This document shows positions 1 through 9,450 of a DNA stretch of 45,021 bases, one piece after another. The stretch comes from Ignavibacteriae bacterium HGW-Ignavibacteriae-4. Its GTDB lineage: Bacteria > Bacteroidota > Ignavibacteria > Kapaibacteriales > UBA2268. The notes beneath the pieces are model-generated. The model saw nothing but the letters and a program-made list of their open reading frames with translations, ran no database searches and was not told where the DNA came from. How positions within the stretch are numbered: position 1 is the stretch's first letter; each line of letters begins with the position of its first letter. The position numbers and the translations under genes were made by a program. The stretch is from contig PGYR01000005.1 of the NCBI GenBank assembly GCA_002839765.1, positions 64,001-109,021 on the forward strand. Direction: 5' to 3'.

Positions 1-2
1 AT

Positions 3-2105
3 GAAAATACACCTAGATTAAAAGCTAACGTAACTGATAAACTTAGATTCCAAATCGACATCAATACTGATGACGAAATTGAAGATGCATTTGCTGCTTC
101 AGTTCATGGATGGGATTTCAGATATGGTAGAACTGCTTATGGTTTCATGAACAAGGTAATATCTGCTGGTGATACAGTAGTTATTGATACTGTAACTGTA
201 ACTAATGAACAAGGTGGTACTGACACATTTATCGATCAAGAAAGACCTATCTGGATGGCTGATAAATATATCTACAGATATGATGGTGAAACTGATAAAG
301 ATGAATTTGCAGCTGACTTCACTACATTTGGTAAATTGAATATAAGAATCGATAGTGCAACTGTTGATAATATACTTAAGCCACTTGATAGACAAAATGA
401 AGAATTCAATACTGATACAGCATTTGTATTTGTTGTAAATGATGGTCATGGTGGAAGATTAGAACGAAAACTTGAAGTTTTTGTAAACTTTGCTCCAACT
501 ATCTTAACAACATCTTTAGAAAATGCAGTAGAAGGCTTTGATTATAACAATCAATTATTGAATACTGATAGAGGAATCAAAATTAAAGATCCAAACTTCC
601 ATCAAGAACATACTTATGAGCTTATTTATTCAGGAAGAGGTCCTATTGCGATCGATCCTTGTTATACTGAAGCTGGTACTTGGGACGAAGGAGTTCATTA
701 TGGTGTTGATAATAAATATACTCCAGAGTGGTTGAAAATTAATCCGGAAAGTGGTTTATTATACGGTACTCCAGAAGTGGGCGATGCTCTTAAAGATGAA
801 AAAGTTATAGTATTAGTAACTGATGAAGATGGTCTTCCAGCATTAAGAGTATTTGATCTTAGAGTTGAAGCAAATAATCAAGGTCCTAAACTAGCACTTG
901 CTCCAGATGTTGATTGTATCGATCCTAATAGTTCTTTATCAACAAACAACTTTATATATGTTGTTGACAAAGATTTCGAAAGAGATAATGATGTAACACC
1001 ACAAGAAAAAGTTACTCTAGTTGTAGAGCTACCTGTTTCAGGTGTTGAATTAGACCAATATGTATTAGATGGTTCTGTAATTGATAATGATTCAGTTAAA
1101 GTTAACCTAATCTTTACAGCAGACATTGCTAACGTACCTGTAGATGCTGACGGTAGAATTACTGTTCAAATTAAAGCTACAGATGCTGAAGGTGAAACTA
1201 CAATAATGAGATTTAGATTGAAATTATCTGATGCTACTAACTTTACTGCTCCTATAACAGTTACTAACTCTGTTGGTTCATTCCAAATTCTTGAATTTGG
1301 TGTTGCTAATTCAAATGTTAGTACTGGTGATGGTAGAGATGGTGATGATATTGGTAAACTAGATCATAATTTCTGTGAATATGAATTACCTCCTTATCCA
1401 CAACAAGATGTATTCGATGCAAGATGGACATTACCTACAATTAATGGTATCTTGAGAAGTATATATCCAACAAGTGGTAATAATAGTGATTTGATTTATG
1501 TTGCTCAAATACAAGCTGGTGGTGAAAGTGGTCAAACTGCTATCAATTATCCGGTAACTGTATCTTGGGATATTACAACTATTCCTGATATTGATGATGC
1601 AACAAGAAATCCACAAGGTTCTACTTGGTATTTAAGAGATCCTATCTCTGATGGTTCTTACTTCCATATCAAGATGAATGATCCTTCTGTTAGATCAGTT
1701 TCTCCTACACACGCTACGTTCGACTTACAAGGTAACATAGCTACATTGACTATAACTAATGCAACTATTAAAGCATTCGTTATTTACAACGATGTAATGA
1801 GTGATGTAGAAGATACTCAACTTACTACTACAAATTCTATTACTAGCGTATCACCTAACCCTGTAAATGGTGAAAGTGTTATCAAGTTTAACTTAAACAA
1901 AGCATCTAATGTTGAGTTTGAATTAATCGATGAAGTTGGTAAAGTAATTGGTATAGTTGGAAGTGATTATTATGGTGCTGGTGAACATACACTTAACTGG
2001 AATTCTAGAACTGATTTTGGTTCTGAATTATCAAGCGGTGCTTACAGTATTAGAATGAATGCTGACGGTAATTCTGACTTCATTAAAGTCATAATTGTTA
2101 AATAA
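3..2105 (+). CDS. T9SS-sorted surface protein with Ig/cadherin-like domains (5' truncated by window edge)
   Basis: The reading frame is open back to base 3, so the true start lies outside the window; the first internal ATG (147) is mid-domain. About 700 residues are visible. Residues downstream of 147 show beta-rich Ig/cadherin-like repeats, including a putative-Ig (He_PIG-type) stretch with 'TPEWLKINPESGLLYGTP', a hallmark of that family. The last ~80 residues form a type A T9SS sorting domain: 'SVSPNPVNGES' followed by 'SSGAYSIRMNA' and a basic end 'KVIIVK'. The product should be exported by Sec, moved across the outer membrane by T9SS and anchored or released. It heads a run of similar genes. 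Base composition and codon use (AAT, ACT, GGT rich) match its neighbours. Function beyond surface location is unknown. Confidence 0.85.
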   Translation, partial: ENTPRLKANVTDKLRFQIDINTDDEIEDAFAASVHGWDFRYGRTAYGFMNKVISAGDTVVIDTVTVTNEQGGTDTFIDQERPIWMADKYIYRYDGETDKDEFAADFTTFGKLNIRIDSATVDNILKPLDRQNEEFNTDTAFVFVVNDGHGGRLERKLEVFVNFAPTILTTSLENAVEGFDYNNQLLNTDRGIKIKDPNFHQEHTYELIYSGRGPIAIDPCYTEAGTWDEGVHYGVDNKYTPEWLKINPESGLLYGTPEVGDALKDEKVIVLVTDEDGLPALRVFDLRVEANNQGPKLALAPDVDCIDPNSSLSTNNFIYVVDKDFERDNDVTPQEKVTLVVELPVSGVELDQYVLDGSVIDNDSVKVNLIFTADIANVPVDADGRITVQIKATDAEGETTIMRFRLKLSDATNFTAPITVTNSVGSFQILEFGVANSNVSTGDGRDGDDIGKLDHNFCEYELPPYPQQDVFDARWTLPTINGILRSIYPTSGNNSDLIYVAQIQAGGESGQTAINYPVTVSWDITTIPDIDDATRNPQGSTWYLRDPISDGSYFHIKMNDPSVRSVSPTHATFDLQGNIATLTITNATIKAFVIYNDVMSDVEDTQLTTTNSITSVSPNPVNGESVIKFNLNKASNVEFELIDEVGKVIGIVGSDYYGAGEHTLNWNSRTDFGSELSSGAYSIRMNADGNSDFIKVIIVK

Positions 2106-2117
2106 GACAAAACTTGC

Positions 2118-2139
2118 GGTACCCTTGTAAAAGGGTACC
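2118..2139 (+). terminator. Perfect 9-bp stem with GUAA tetraloop after the first T9SS gene
   Basis: A GGTACCCTT arm, GTAA loop and AAGGGTACC arm form a perfect 9-bp hairpin 12 bases after the stop codon. The loop is a GNRA-type tetraloop. What follows is only weakly T-rich (ACAATTATT), so it may act as an attenuator or a 3'-end stabiliser rather than a complete intrinsic terminator. Confidence 0.55.
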
Positions 2140-2186
2140 ACAATTATTAAAAGAAAAATAATTTATAATATAATAGAGGTTTTATA

Positions 2187-4061
2187 ATGAGACTTACAAA
2201 AAGCATAATAGCCGCGATGACAGTTGCAGTAATAGCGCTTTCTAGTAGCTTAACGCTAAAGTCTGATGTACCGGGTGAGTTTAAATCTCTGCATTTAGTA
2301 CAAAAGAACTACGAACCAATTGTTGGTGGTACTATACTTGACGCAGTAGATTTTATCAAACCACCTGCTATTCAAGATGCGGATGATGGATATGCTAAAA
2401 TTAGCATTGGATTCCCATTTGAATATAATGGAGAGGTATATACAGAATTATGGATCTGTGTGAATGGTTTTGTTACATTTGACAGTCCTAACTTTTTGAA
2501 ACAAGCAAACCCTACTGGTTTGTTTAAAGATTTACCTTCTACTTATCAGCAAAATGTAATTGCTCCTTTTTGGGGTGACCACGTTTACAGAACTGATATT
2601 GAAGCGTTACAAAAGTACACACGTACAAGAATTCTCTACAAAAGAGAGTCAGACAAATTGACTATCGAGTGGAGAGATTTGAATATAATGGACAAAACTA
2701 AACCATCAAGTATTGCTGATTTTCAAGTAATCCTATATAAATCTAATGATGCGGCTACGCCTCAAGGTGATATAGAATTTGCTTACGGCCAAATTGGTGG
2801 TAATACATTAACACCAGAAACTACAGTTATCACTAAAGGTGCTTCTGTCGGTATAAAAGGTGAATTTGATGACTTTATCAATGGTTTATGGCCTTGTACT
2901 AATGATCCAGCTGATTTAGATTTTTGTGTATTACCTCAGGCAACTGATAGTACTACATTATCAAACGCATGGCAACCATCTGGTGCTTCTAACTATAGAA
3001 TTCTTTTCACTGCTCAAAAAACGTTGAATATTGAAGAGTTCTGGGGTGATGGAGATGTTGATTTTTCTAAAACTCCGTCAGAAAGACACTTTGGTTTACC
3101 ACAAAACAGATATGTTACTTTCAATGATGTTAGATTAATTCTTAAATCTATGGCTACTCAAATTCCTTTGGATAGTGTTAGAAGAAGAGCTGCTTATCAT
3201 GGTGATGTAAATCACAGTGGTAGATATTTCTATAGAAATATTTCTCCAGGTGTAGTTCAGAAAGTAGAAGTTACTACTCGTAGTATCAACTATTTTGATG
3301 ATTTACCTTCTGAAGTAACTTCTTTGAAGAAAGTATTCTATCAAGTAAATGAGCACGATGCTGCTTGGATTATGAGCTATTTGGCTGCACAAGTTTCTTA
3401 TTTACCTTGGGTACTAGACACTAATGTAACTAAAGGTAAGACAGCTGATATGTTTGCTGATAATATTGTTTTAGGTGAAAGAGTCATCCATAATGGTATT
3501 ACAAGCATACCTGTTTATATCAACAATAATCACTCTGGTCCTTTATCATTCTCTTTTGATATTAATGGAACTGTTGAGAATATTGAATTAAATATAGATA
3601 ATGAAATTAAATTAGCTAACAAATCTACTAATGGTGTTTACTTTGCTAGTACAGGTGAATTCACTTCATCTGAGCCAGTATTATATGTAGATGTTACTAA
3701 TTTAGACGGTAACTTACAATTAAACAATATCAGAGTTAATGATAATCAAGTTGGTTCTATAGTAGAACAAACTGATGTAGTTAACGCTAGTCTTTCTATA
3801 TCTACTAATCCTTATGTAAGTGGTTTTACTTCATATAGTGTTGCAGTAGAAAATAGTGGTTCTTATTCACTTTCAGTATATGATGCTGTTGGTAATAAAG
3901 TAGCAACTGTATTCAACGAAGAATTGAGAGCTGGTGAATCTATTCAAAGACCTTGGTCAGCGAATGATTTCAATGGTAATGAACTTAGCTCAGGTGTTTA
4001 CTTCTTGAAATTAGAAGGTAACAATGTAAATAAAGTTCAAAAAGTTATTATCAATAGATAA
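2187..4061 (+). CDS. T9SS-sorted secreted protein, nidogen-like domain and dockerin-like stretch
   Basis: 624 residues. An N-terminal signal peptide (basic MRLTK, then a hydrophobic stretch to about residue 25) is followed by a nidogen-like beta-sandwich at about 50-230: 'GFPFEYNGEVYTELWICVN', then 'NVIAPFWGDHVY' and 'FQVILYKSND'. Around residues 285-350 a dockerin-like stretch has two acidic loops ('GDGDVDFSK' and 'HGDVNHSG') separated by 'FNDVRLILKSM'. An Ig-like region follows and the last ~80 residues are a T9SS sorting domain ('SVYDAVGNKVATVF', 'SSGVYFLKLEG', end 'KVIINR'). AGAGGT six bases before the ATG is a good ribosome binding site. The next gene starts 2 bases after the stop, so they are probably co-transcribed. 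The dockerin call is tentative. Confidence 0.8.
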   Translation: MRLTKSIIAAMTVAVIALSSSLTLKSDVPGEFKSLHLVQKNYEPIVGGTILDAVDFIKPPAIQDADDGYAKISIGFPFEYNGEVYTELWICVNGFVTFDSPNFLKQANPTGLFKDLPSTYQQNVIAPFWGDHVYRTDIEALQKYTRTRILYKRESDKLTIEWRDLNIMDKTKPSSIADFQVILYKSNDAATPQGDIEFAYGQIGGNTLTPETTVITKGASVGIKGEFDDFINGLWPCTNDPADLDFCVLPQATDSTTLSNAWQPSGASNYRILFTAQKTLNIEEFWGDGDVDFSKTPSERHFGLPQNRYVTFNDVRLILKSMATQIPLDSVRRRAAYHGDVNHSGRYFYRNISPGVVQKVEVTTRSINYFDDLPSEVTSLKKVFYQVNEHDAAWIMSYLAAQVSYLPWVLDTNVTKGKTADMFADNIVLGERVIHNGITSIPVYINNNHSGPLSFSFDINGTVENIELNIDNEIKLANKSTNGVYFASTGEFTSSEPVLYVDVTNLDGNLQLNNIRVNDNQVGSIVEQTDVVNASLSISTNPYVSGFTSYSVAVENSGSYSLSVYDAVGNKVATVFNEELRAGESIQRPWSANDFNGNELSSGVYFLKLEGNNVNKVQKVIINR

Positions 4062-4063
4062 TA

Positions 4064-5227
4064 ATGAATTGTTCTAGATTATATTTGATTTTTGCTTTGG
4101 GGTTGCTTTTTATAAGCAACTCCATAGCTAAATCAAAAACTTACAACCTAGAGATATTGGACAAAAGCTCAATAGATCTTTGCGGTAAGGAATATCAGAA
4201 AGAAGTAATTATTGCCCCTTATTTAGGTAATATTATAAAGTCTGATTCTTTGGTTGGATTCGAAATAGTAATTGAATACAACCCAGATGTAGTAGAAATG
4301 AATCAGAAATTATTCACCAATACTATGTCTCAGTTCTTTAAATTTAAAGATGCCACTTTTGATAAAGTAAGAGGTGAAATTATAATGGAAGGTTATGTTA
4401 GCTTTGACGCATATCCTAATCCAGTAAGTGGAGATTTACCTTTAGTTGCCTTTGCAGGTACTTTTATCGGTGAATGTGAACAGGATGCTAATTTTAAAGT
4501 TAAATACTTTTATCCTATTGATGGTTTCAAAGGAACAGTTGATACGATAAAAGACATAACTATAAAAGGTACAATTGCAAACAAGCCTGAAAGAAAACTA
4601 GGATATGAAGTTAATAAATCTAAAAAGTTTATTAAGTCAGATAGTACATTGGCGATAAATGTAGGTGTTAATCTTGGGATTATGGAATCCTTAGATTATT
4701 GGCAGACTAGAATTACTATTGAGAATGATAGTTTAAGTTTATTAGAAGTGATAGGTACTGAATCGGTAATTATCGATAAAGTACTCCCAGAAGAAGGAAA
4801 CAGTTATTTAATCGATTTAAAAGTTCTTAATAAAGATAATTTGAATTTTACTATAAAGGTAAATTCAAACAAGAAAGATTCTGCAATTGTGAGTGTGAAT
4901 TTGGAAACAGTTGAAAGTACAGATTGTATATGTGCTACAAACTTTCCAAAAAGTTCTTTTGAAATAGAAAATATAGCAACGATAAAAGATACTATAATAA
5001 TAGCATCAGTAAATATTATAAGTGATTTAGTATATAGTAATGGTGTTATAATGAGTAAAGATAAGCAACTAAATTTAGAAGTTTATAATTACACTGGTTT
5101 ATTGTTAGATTCGCAGGTATGTAATTTTAATAAAGTATATGATACAAAGCAGTTAAAGCAAGGTATATACTTCATTAAAGTTACTGATGGTAACAATACA
5201 AAAATATTGAAAATAATAAATAATTAA
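4064..5227 (+). CDS. T9SS-sorted secreted protein with cohesin-like domain
   Basis: 387 residues. The signal peptide is MNCSRLYLIFALGLLF and on to about residue 22. Residues about 30-165 match the cohesin fold pattern: 'GFEIVIEYNPDVVEM', then a GEIIMEGYV strand and 'LPLVAFAGTF'. A second beta-sandwich covers about 185-300, with a CIC pair near 285. The C-terminus is a short T9SS sorting domain ('KQLKQGIYFIKVTDG', end 'KIINN'). No Shine-Dalgarno is visible. The ATG sits 2 bases after the upstream stop, so translational coupling is likely. Domain assignment is by pattern only. Its neighbour carries a dockerin-like stretch, so a binding pair is conceivable but unproven. Confidence 0.75.
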   Translation: MNCSRLYLIFALGLLFISNSIAKSKTYNLEILDKSSIDLCGKEYQKEVIIAPYLGNIIKSDSLVGFEIVIEYNPDVVEMNQKLFTNTMSQFFKFKDATFDKVRGEIIMEGYVSFDAYPNPVSGDLPLVAFAGTFIGECEQDANFKVKYFYPIDGFKGTVDTIKDITIKGTIANKPERKLGYEVNKSKKFIKSDSTLAINVGVNLGIMESLDYWQTRITIENDSLSLLEVIGTESVIIDKVLPEEGNSYLIDLKVLNKDNLNFTIKVNSNKKDSAIVSVNLETVESTDCICATNFPKSSFEIENIATIKDTIIIASVNIISDLVYSNGVIMSKDKQLNLEVYNYTGLLLDSQVCNFNKVYDTKQLKQGIYFIKVTDGNNTKILKIINN

Positions 5228-5255
5228 TTTTTTATAAATAATTTAAGGTGTCCTA

Positions 5256-8200
5256 ATGTATAGAAATAATACAAAAGTGAAGGGCGTAAACAAACTAACA
5301 AGTCTAGCAATAGCAGCCCTGCTGTTTATTGTCGGCTTTGGTAACTCTTACGCACTAAATCCTACTTATCCTAATTTACCTGTCCTTTCGTTGACGGGTC
5401 AAGAGGCTTCGTACAATGATTTATGGTTCCAAAATGGTAGAATCATAATGCCTAAGAATACAGAATACGAACGTGAGTTCGTAGTACCTGTATTTATTGA
5501 TAATAGATGGGCGGTAAACAGAGACAGATATTCTGTTGATTTACCTATAAATCCTATAAAAAGCTTTCAATTTAAGCTTTTTTATGACTCAGCTTCGGTA
5601 ACTCCAGTAGGGGTCGAAACTACACATCCAAAATATGCTCCAAATTCAGCTAAATTGAGAGATCCTTTAGCTAAAGGTTTCACTATTAATTGGGATGATG
5701 TAGTTGACAAATCATTTTACTCACATATCAACAACTCTCCTACTGTTTCTAACAGAGGTCACGCTGTTGTTATTACTGCTAGTAGCAATAAACCATTGCC
5801 CAATACTAGTTTAACTTTCCAAGATTTTGATGTCTTGTTATATGTTAGATTTAAAGCAGTTATCGATGTAAATGAGCAAGCAGCAAATTTAACTTATACA
5901 TATCTTCATATCGGAAGAGATACTATTATGTATAATGATTTGAATATATTACAAGAAGCTCCATTTGTAGATTATAGAGATTATGATCCAATAGTTGCTC
6001 AAGATTTTCCTAATCCACAAAGACCAAATTGGGAATCAAATCAAGGTGCTTGGTTTACTGGTTTAGCAGGTATGGATAATAGAACTCAATTTGATCCACT
6101 TAACAGAATTCTTCCTGGTGGTATTTGGTTCCAATATATGTCTAAACAACCGACATTTGGTTTTCAAGTTAATAGACAAATTGGTCAACAACCTCCTATC
6201 AAGTTAATTGATGGTCGTGATGATTTGTATGAATTAGTTGACCCTATGACTGTGGATTTAAATCCGAATAGAAATCCAAATCCATTCCCAAGTACTGCTA
6301 CAAGAACTGTAGAAGTATTGAATGTGGAAGCGGGTACTATATTAAAAGACATTGAAGTTGTTTCTGATCAACCTTGGTTACAATTCAGAACTATTGCTGG
6401 ACAAGGTAATCAAAACCCAATATCATCATTAACTACTGAAGGATATATTCCTTACATAGATAATGGTATGTTAGGTGAAGCTTCAGAAAGAGATGAATTA
6501 AATGATATTCCTAATGATGAAGGCGGGATTTCTTTACAAATATCTTGTGACCCAGCAAAAATTCAAGCTGGTGATGACGCTACTGATAATCCTGAAATTG
6601 AAAAAACTGGTATTTATACTGGTTACATTACTTTCAAATCAGAATTTGCTGAACTTTCTCCTGTAAGAATCAAAGTTACATTTATTTACTTTAGACCACC
6701 TTTAGAAGGTCAAGACCCTCAAGGTAGAAAGCTTAATGGTATTCCTATAACAGTATCAAATAGAGACGGTGAAACTGATACTCTTATCTTTGGTACTGGT
6801 GATAGAGCTACTATTGGTGTAGATTCATTATTCGGTGAAACTGAATATAATGTTCCATTACTACAAAGTAAATTGGATGCTAGATTTTTCCCTATTGACG
6901 CTAATGGTAAAGAAATTCCAGGTCTTGCACCTTTTGGTATGAGTGACTTTGCTACTAATGATGAACAAGTAAAAGCAAACTCTAGAGATATTAGAAGTTC
7001 AGATGATACTACTCGTTCATTACTATTCAAAGTTAAATTCAACCCAGGTAAAGACAATAAAGATCAAAGATATCCTATCATTATCACTTGGAATAGAAAA
7101 GATTTCATCGATGGTTCTTCTTTATTTATAAGAGATACTGAAAATGGTCAATCTTTTGATCCAGTAGATATGGTGAATGAAGGTACTAACATAAATCCTA
7201 ACACTTATTCAATGAAAATAGACGATCCTAGGATTAGAGAATTCATAATAGAATATACTCCTGCTAAGATAATTGAATATGTAGATGATGAAGGAAATCC
7301 AATAATCAATGTTGGATGGAACTTACTATCATTGCCAGTACAACCTTTGGGTAATTTGAATCCTTGGACTGGTGCATTGAATCAATATCCATATTATTTC
7401 TTTTTAAGTTCTTATTTACAAGAAACAAGTAATAAAGTAAGACCTGGTGTTGGATATTTCTTAAAATATAGCTCAGCAGCACAAATTAATAAAGTATTCA
7501 AAGGTACAAATATCTTTGAAGTTAGTCCTGAAATAAATCCTGTAAGAGTATATGTTGCTGAAGAAGCAAGAGGTGGTTGGAACGCTGTTGGTGCTCCATC
7601 TATCCCTATCAATGTTGAAGCATTAGATTTCAGAGCTATCGGTAATGGTGTTAGACCAGACAAAAACTATATGCTTGAGCATGGTGTTTGGAAATATGTT
7701 ACTAAAGAAGGTTACAAAGAAGTAAATGAATTACGTCCAGGTTTAGGTTATTGGATAAAAGTTAATGAAGAAGGTTACTACTACTTCAATACTGCAAATC
7801 CAAAACTTTCTGAAGGTATTTCTACTTCATTAACTTATAGAAATGAATTAAAAGCTATGTCAACTGAGATCGTTGTTTCTGACAACAATCAAAGTGCTAA
7901 GTCACTATTTGTTTCAAATAATACAAATGTAAACTCTATCGAATTACCACCACTTCCTCCATCATTTGATGTTAGATTTGAAGGTAATACTGAATTGACA
8001 AATAATAACACAGCGGTAATCCAATTAACTAACGTAGAATACCCAGTTTCAATCTCTGCTAAAGGATTGAACGGTACATTTGAATTATCAGATGCTGCTA
8101 CTGGTGAATACTATGGTACTATCAGTTCTGATAACTACTCTTCAGTAGAAATCAATAGTTCTTCTAATTCAATCAAATTGAATAAAGTAGAAACTTCTGA

Positions 8201-8462
8201 AGTAGCTACAGTTAATTCTGTTTACCCTAACCCAGTACTTAACAATGCAACTGTTAACTTTAATTTGCCAGAATCTGGTAATGTTAACATTACATTGATT
8301 GACGCTGTTGGTAATAATGTTGCTACTATTTTCAATAGTAACTTGAATGCTGGTGTAAACCAAGTACCTTTCCAAGCGAATGGTATAGCTTCTGGTAACT
8401 ATTTCGTGAAAATAGCAGGTAATTCATTCAACAAAGTTATGAGACTACAAATAGTTAAATAA
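5256..8462 (+). CDS. Large T9SS-sorted secreted protein (cohesin-like, BACON-like and repeated GWN..GYW modules)
   Basis: 1068 residues. The ATG at 5256 is preceded by AAGGTG with good spacing. A signal peptide spans about residues 13-34 and ends near 'NSYA'. Residues about 60-230 are cohesin-like ('IKSFQFKLFYDSASVTPVG', 'LLYVRFKAV'). About 350-500 resembles a BACON-type Ig domain ('VVSDQPWLQF', 'GYITFKSEF'). About 685-850 holds two related modules seen in many Bacteroidota secreted proteins ('VGWNLLSLPV...RPGVGYFLKY' and 'GGWNAVGAP...RPGLGYWIKV'). The T9SS sorting domain occupies the last ~85 residues ('SVYPNPVLNNATVNF', 'ASGNYFVKIAG'). It closes the 2.2-8.5 kb run and is followed by a strong terminator. 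Substrate or partner cannot be read from sequence. Confidence 0.8.
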   Translation: MYRNNTKVKGVNKLTSLAIAALLFIVGFGNSYALNPTYPNLPVLSLTGQEASYNDLWFQNGRIIMPKNTEYEREFVVPVFIDNRWAVNRDRYSVDLPINPIKSFQFKLFYDSASVTPVGVETTHPKYAPNSAKLRDPLAKGFTINWDDVVDKSFYSHINNSPTVSNRGHAVVITASSNKPLPNTSLTFQDFDVLLYVRFKAVIDVNEQAANLTYTYLHIGRDTIMYNDLNILQEAPFVDYRDYDPIVAQDFPNPQRPNWESNQGAWFTGLAGMDNRTQFDPLNRILPGGIWFQYMSKQPTFGFQVNRQIGQQPPIKLIDGRDDLYELVDPMTVDLNPNRNPNPFPSTATRTVEVLNVEAGTILKDIEVVSDQPWLQFRTIAGQGNQNPISSLTTEGYIPYIDNGMLGEASERDELNDIPNDEGGISLQISCDPAKIQAGDDATDNPEIEKTGIYTGYITFKSEFAELSPVRIKVTFIYFRPPLEGQDPQGRKLNGIPITVSNRDGETDTLIFGTGDRATIGVDSLFGETEYNVPLLQSKLDARFFPIDANGKEIPGLAPFGMSDFATNDEQVKANSRDIRSSDDTTRSLLFKVKFNPGKDNKDQRYPIIITWNRKDFIDGSSLFIRDTENGQSFDPVDMVNEGTNINPNTYSMKIDDPRIREFIIEYTPAKIIEYVDDEGNPIINVGWNLLSLPVQPLGNLNPWTGALNQYPYYFFLSSYLQETSNKVRPGVGYFLKYSSAAQINKVFKGTNIFEVSPEINPVRVYVAEEARGGWNAVGAPSIPINVEALDFRAIGNGVRPDKNYMLEHGVWKYVTKEGYKEVNELRPGLGYWIKVNEEGYYYFNTANPKLSEGISTSLTYRNELKAMSTEIVVSDNNQSAKSLFVSNNTNVNSIELPPLPPSFDVRFEGNTELTNNNTAVIQLTNVEYPVSISAKGLNGTFELSDAATGEYYGTISSDNYSSVEINSSSNSIKLNKVETSEVATVNSVYPNPVLNNATVNFNLPESGNVNITLIDAVGNNVATIFNSNLNAGVNQVPFQANGIASGNYFVKIAGNSFNKVMRLQIVK

Positions 8463-8491
8463 CCTAAAGTTAAATTGAATTAGATTATAAG

Positions 8492-8530
8492 TAGGGATAG
8501 TTACAGTTATGTACTATCCCTATTTTTATT
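8492..8530 (+). terminator. Intrinsic terminator after the T9SS gene run
   Basis: A 10-bp perfect stem (TAGGGATAGT at 8492-8501 with ACTATCCCTA at 8513-8522), an 11-base loop and a run of five T from 8523 form a textbook rho-independent terminator, 29 bases after the upstream stop. The next gene's ribosome binding site follows directly. Confidence 0.85.
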
Positions 8531-8547
8531 TATAAATAGAGGTGATT

Positions 8548-9309
8548 ATGAAAAAATTAGTACTAATATTATTTTTGTGCATTACGGCTAGCACATTTTC
8601 TTTAGATTTTACTCAGTTCACATTGAATGTAAACTATGATGGTAATGGAACAATTCTCAAAGCAGGGTATTCAGATTCCACTACAAAGTACTTTGATGTA
8701 AAGTATGAGAAAGATTTACCTTCATTTCCTCCGCCGGAGGGTATAGTGCCTGGATTTAGAATATTAAGGAAGTATGAAGACTTACCAGATGAGTTAATAT
8801 ATACTGATAGTGATTACAGAGAAACACCAACTGAAAATATATCAAATGTGCAATATCAGTTAGATATTCTTGGTAAAAGAGAAGATGGAAAGGATTTTTA
8901 CTTTTTTGTACCAAAAGGGACGAAATCAGAGAAGGTTACGGAAGTAAGAATAATAGATGGTATAACTATGGGAGATTTAATTGACACTAATATTATAGAT
9001 GGTCAAAGATTCTACGTTAAAAACAGATTCATTGAAAATTTCTTTGTTAAAGTAACCTATAATCAAGATCCTACTAGTGTTGTAGAACCTGTAACTGACA
9101 ACTCCATTTACTACGCAGCAGGGATTATTAATATTAGCAATAAAATATACCAAAAGTTTCAGTTATACGACTTAACTGGTAATATAATTAAAGAAAATGG
9201 CTATATAGGCAATCAGATAAATATTCAAAATTTGCAAAGTGGTGTCTATTTTGCCTATATTTATGAAAGTGATTTAGTGATTAGAATGCTAAAGATTATT
9301 AAATTGTGA
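8548..9309 (+). CDS. Small T9SS-sorted secreted protein of unknown function
   Basis: 253 residues from the ATG at 8548. An in-frame GTG at 8542 lies inside the ribosome binding site AGAGGTG and is rejected as the start. A signal peptide covers residues 1-18 ('MKKLVLILFLCITAS'). The central region has no domain I recognise, apart from a proline-rich segment ('LPSFPPPEG') and beta-strand-like alternation. The last ~75 residues are a T9SS sorting domain ('KFQLYDLTGNIIKENG', 'LQSGVYFAYIYES', end 'MLKIIKL'). The strong terminator upstream implies its own promoter or read-through. Confidence 0.75.
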   Translation: MKKLVLILFLCITASTFSLDFTQFTLNVNYDGNGTILKAGYSDSTTKYFDVKYEKDLPSFPPPEGIVPGFRILRKYEDLPDELIYTDSDYRETPTENISNVQYQLDILGKREDGKDFYFFVPKGTKSEKVTEVRIIDGITMGDLIDTNIIDGQRFYVKNRFIENFFVKVTYNQDPTSVVEPVTDNSIYYAAGIINISNKIYQKFQLYDLTGNIIKENGYIGNQINIQNLQSGVYFAYIYESDLVIRMLKIIKL

Positions 9310-9450
9310 AATGAATTGTAATTAAATGCGAAAATAACTGTTATTAGATTAACAAGAATATACAACTAGGATAAAGTTATAGAAACGAATAATAATATAA
9401 ATCCAGATAATACCCCATCTGAAGTAAAGCGAGATCGACCTGAACCAAAG

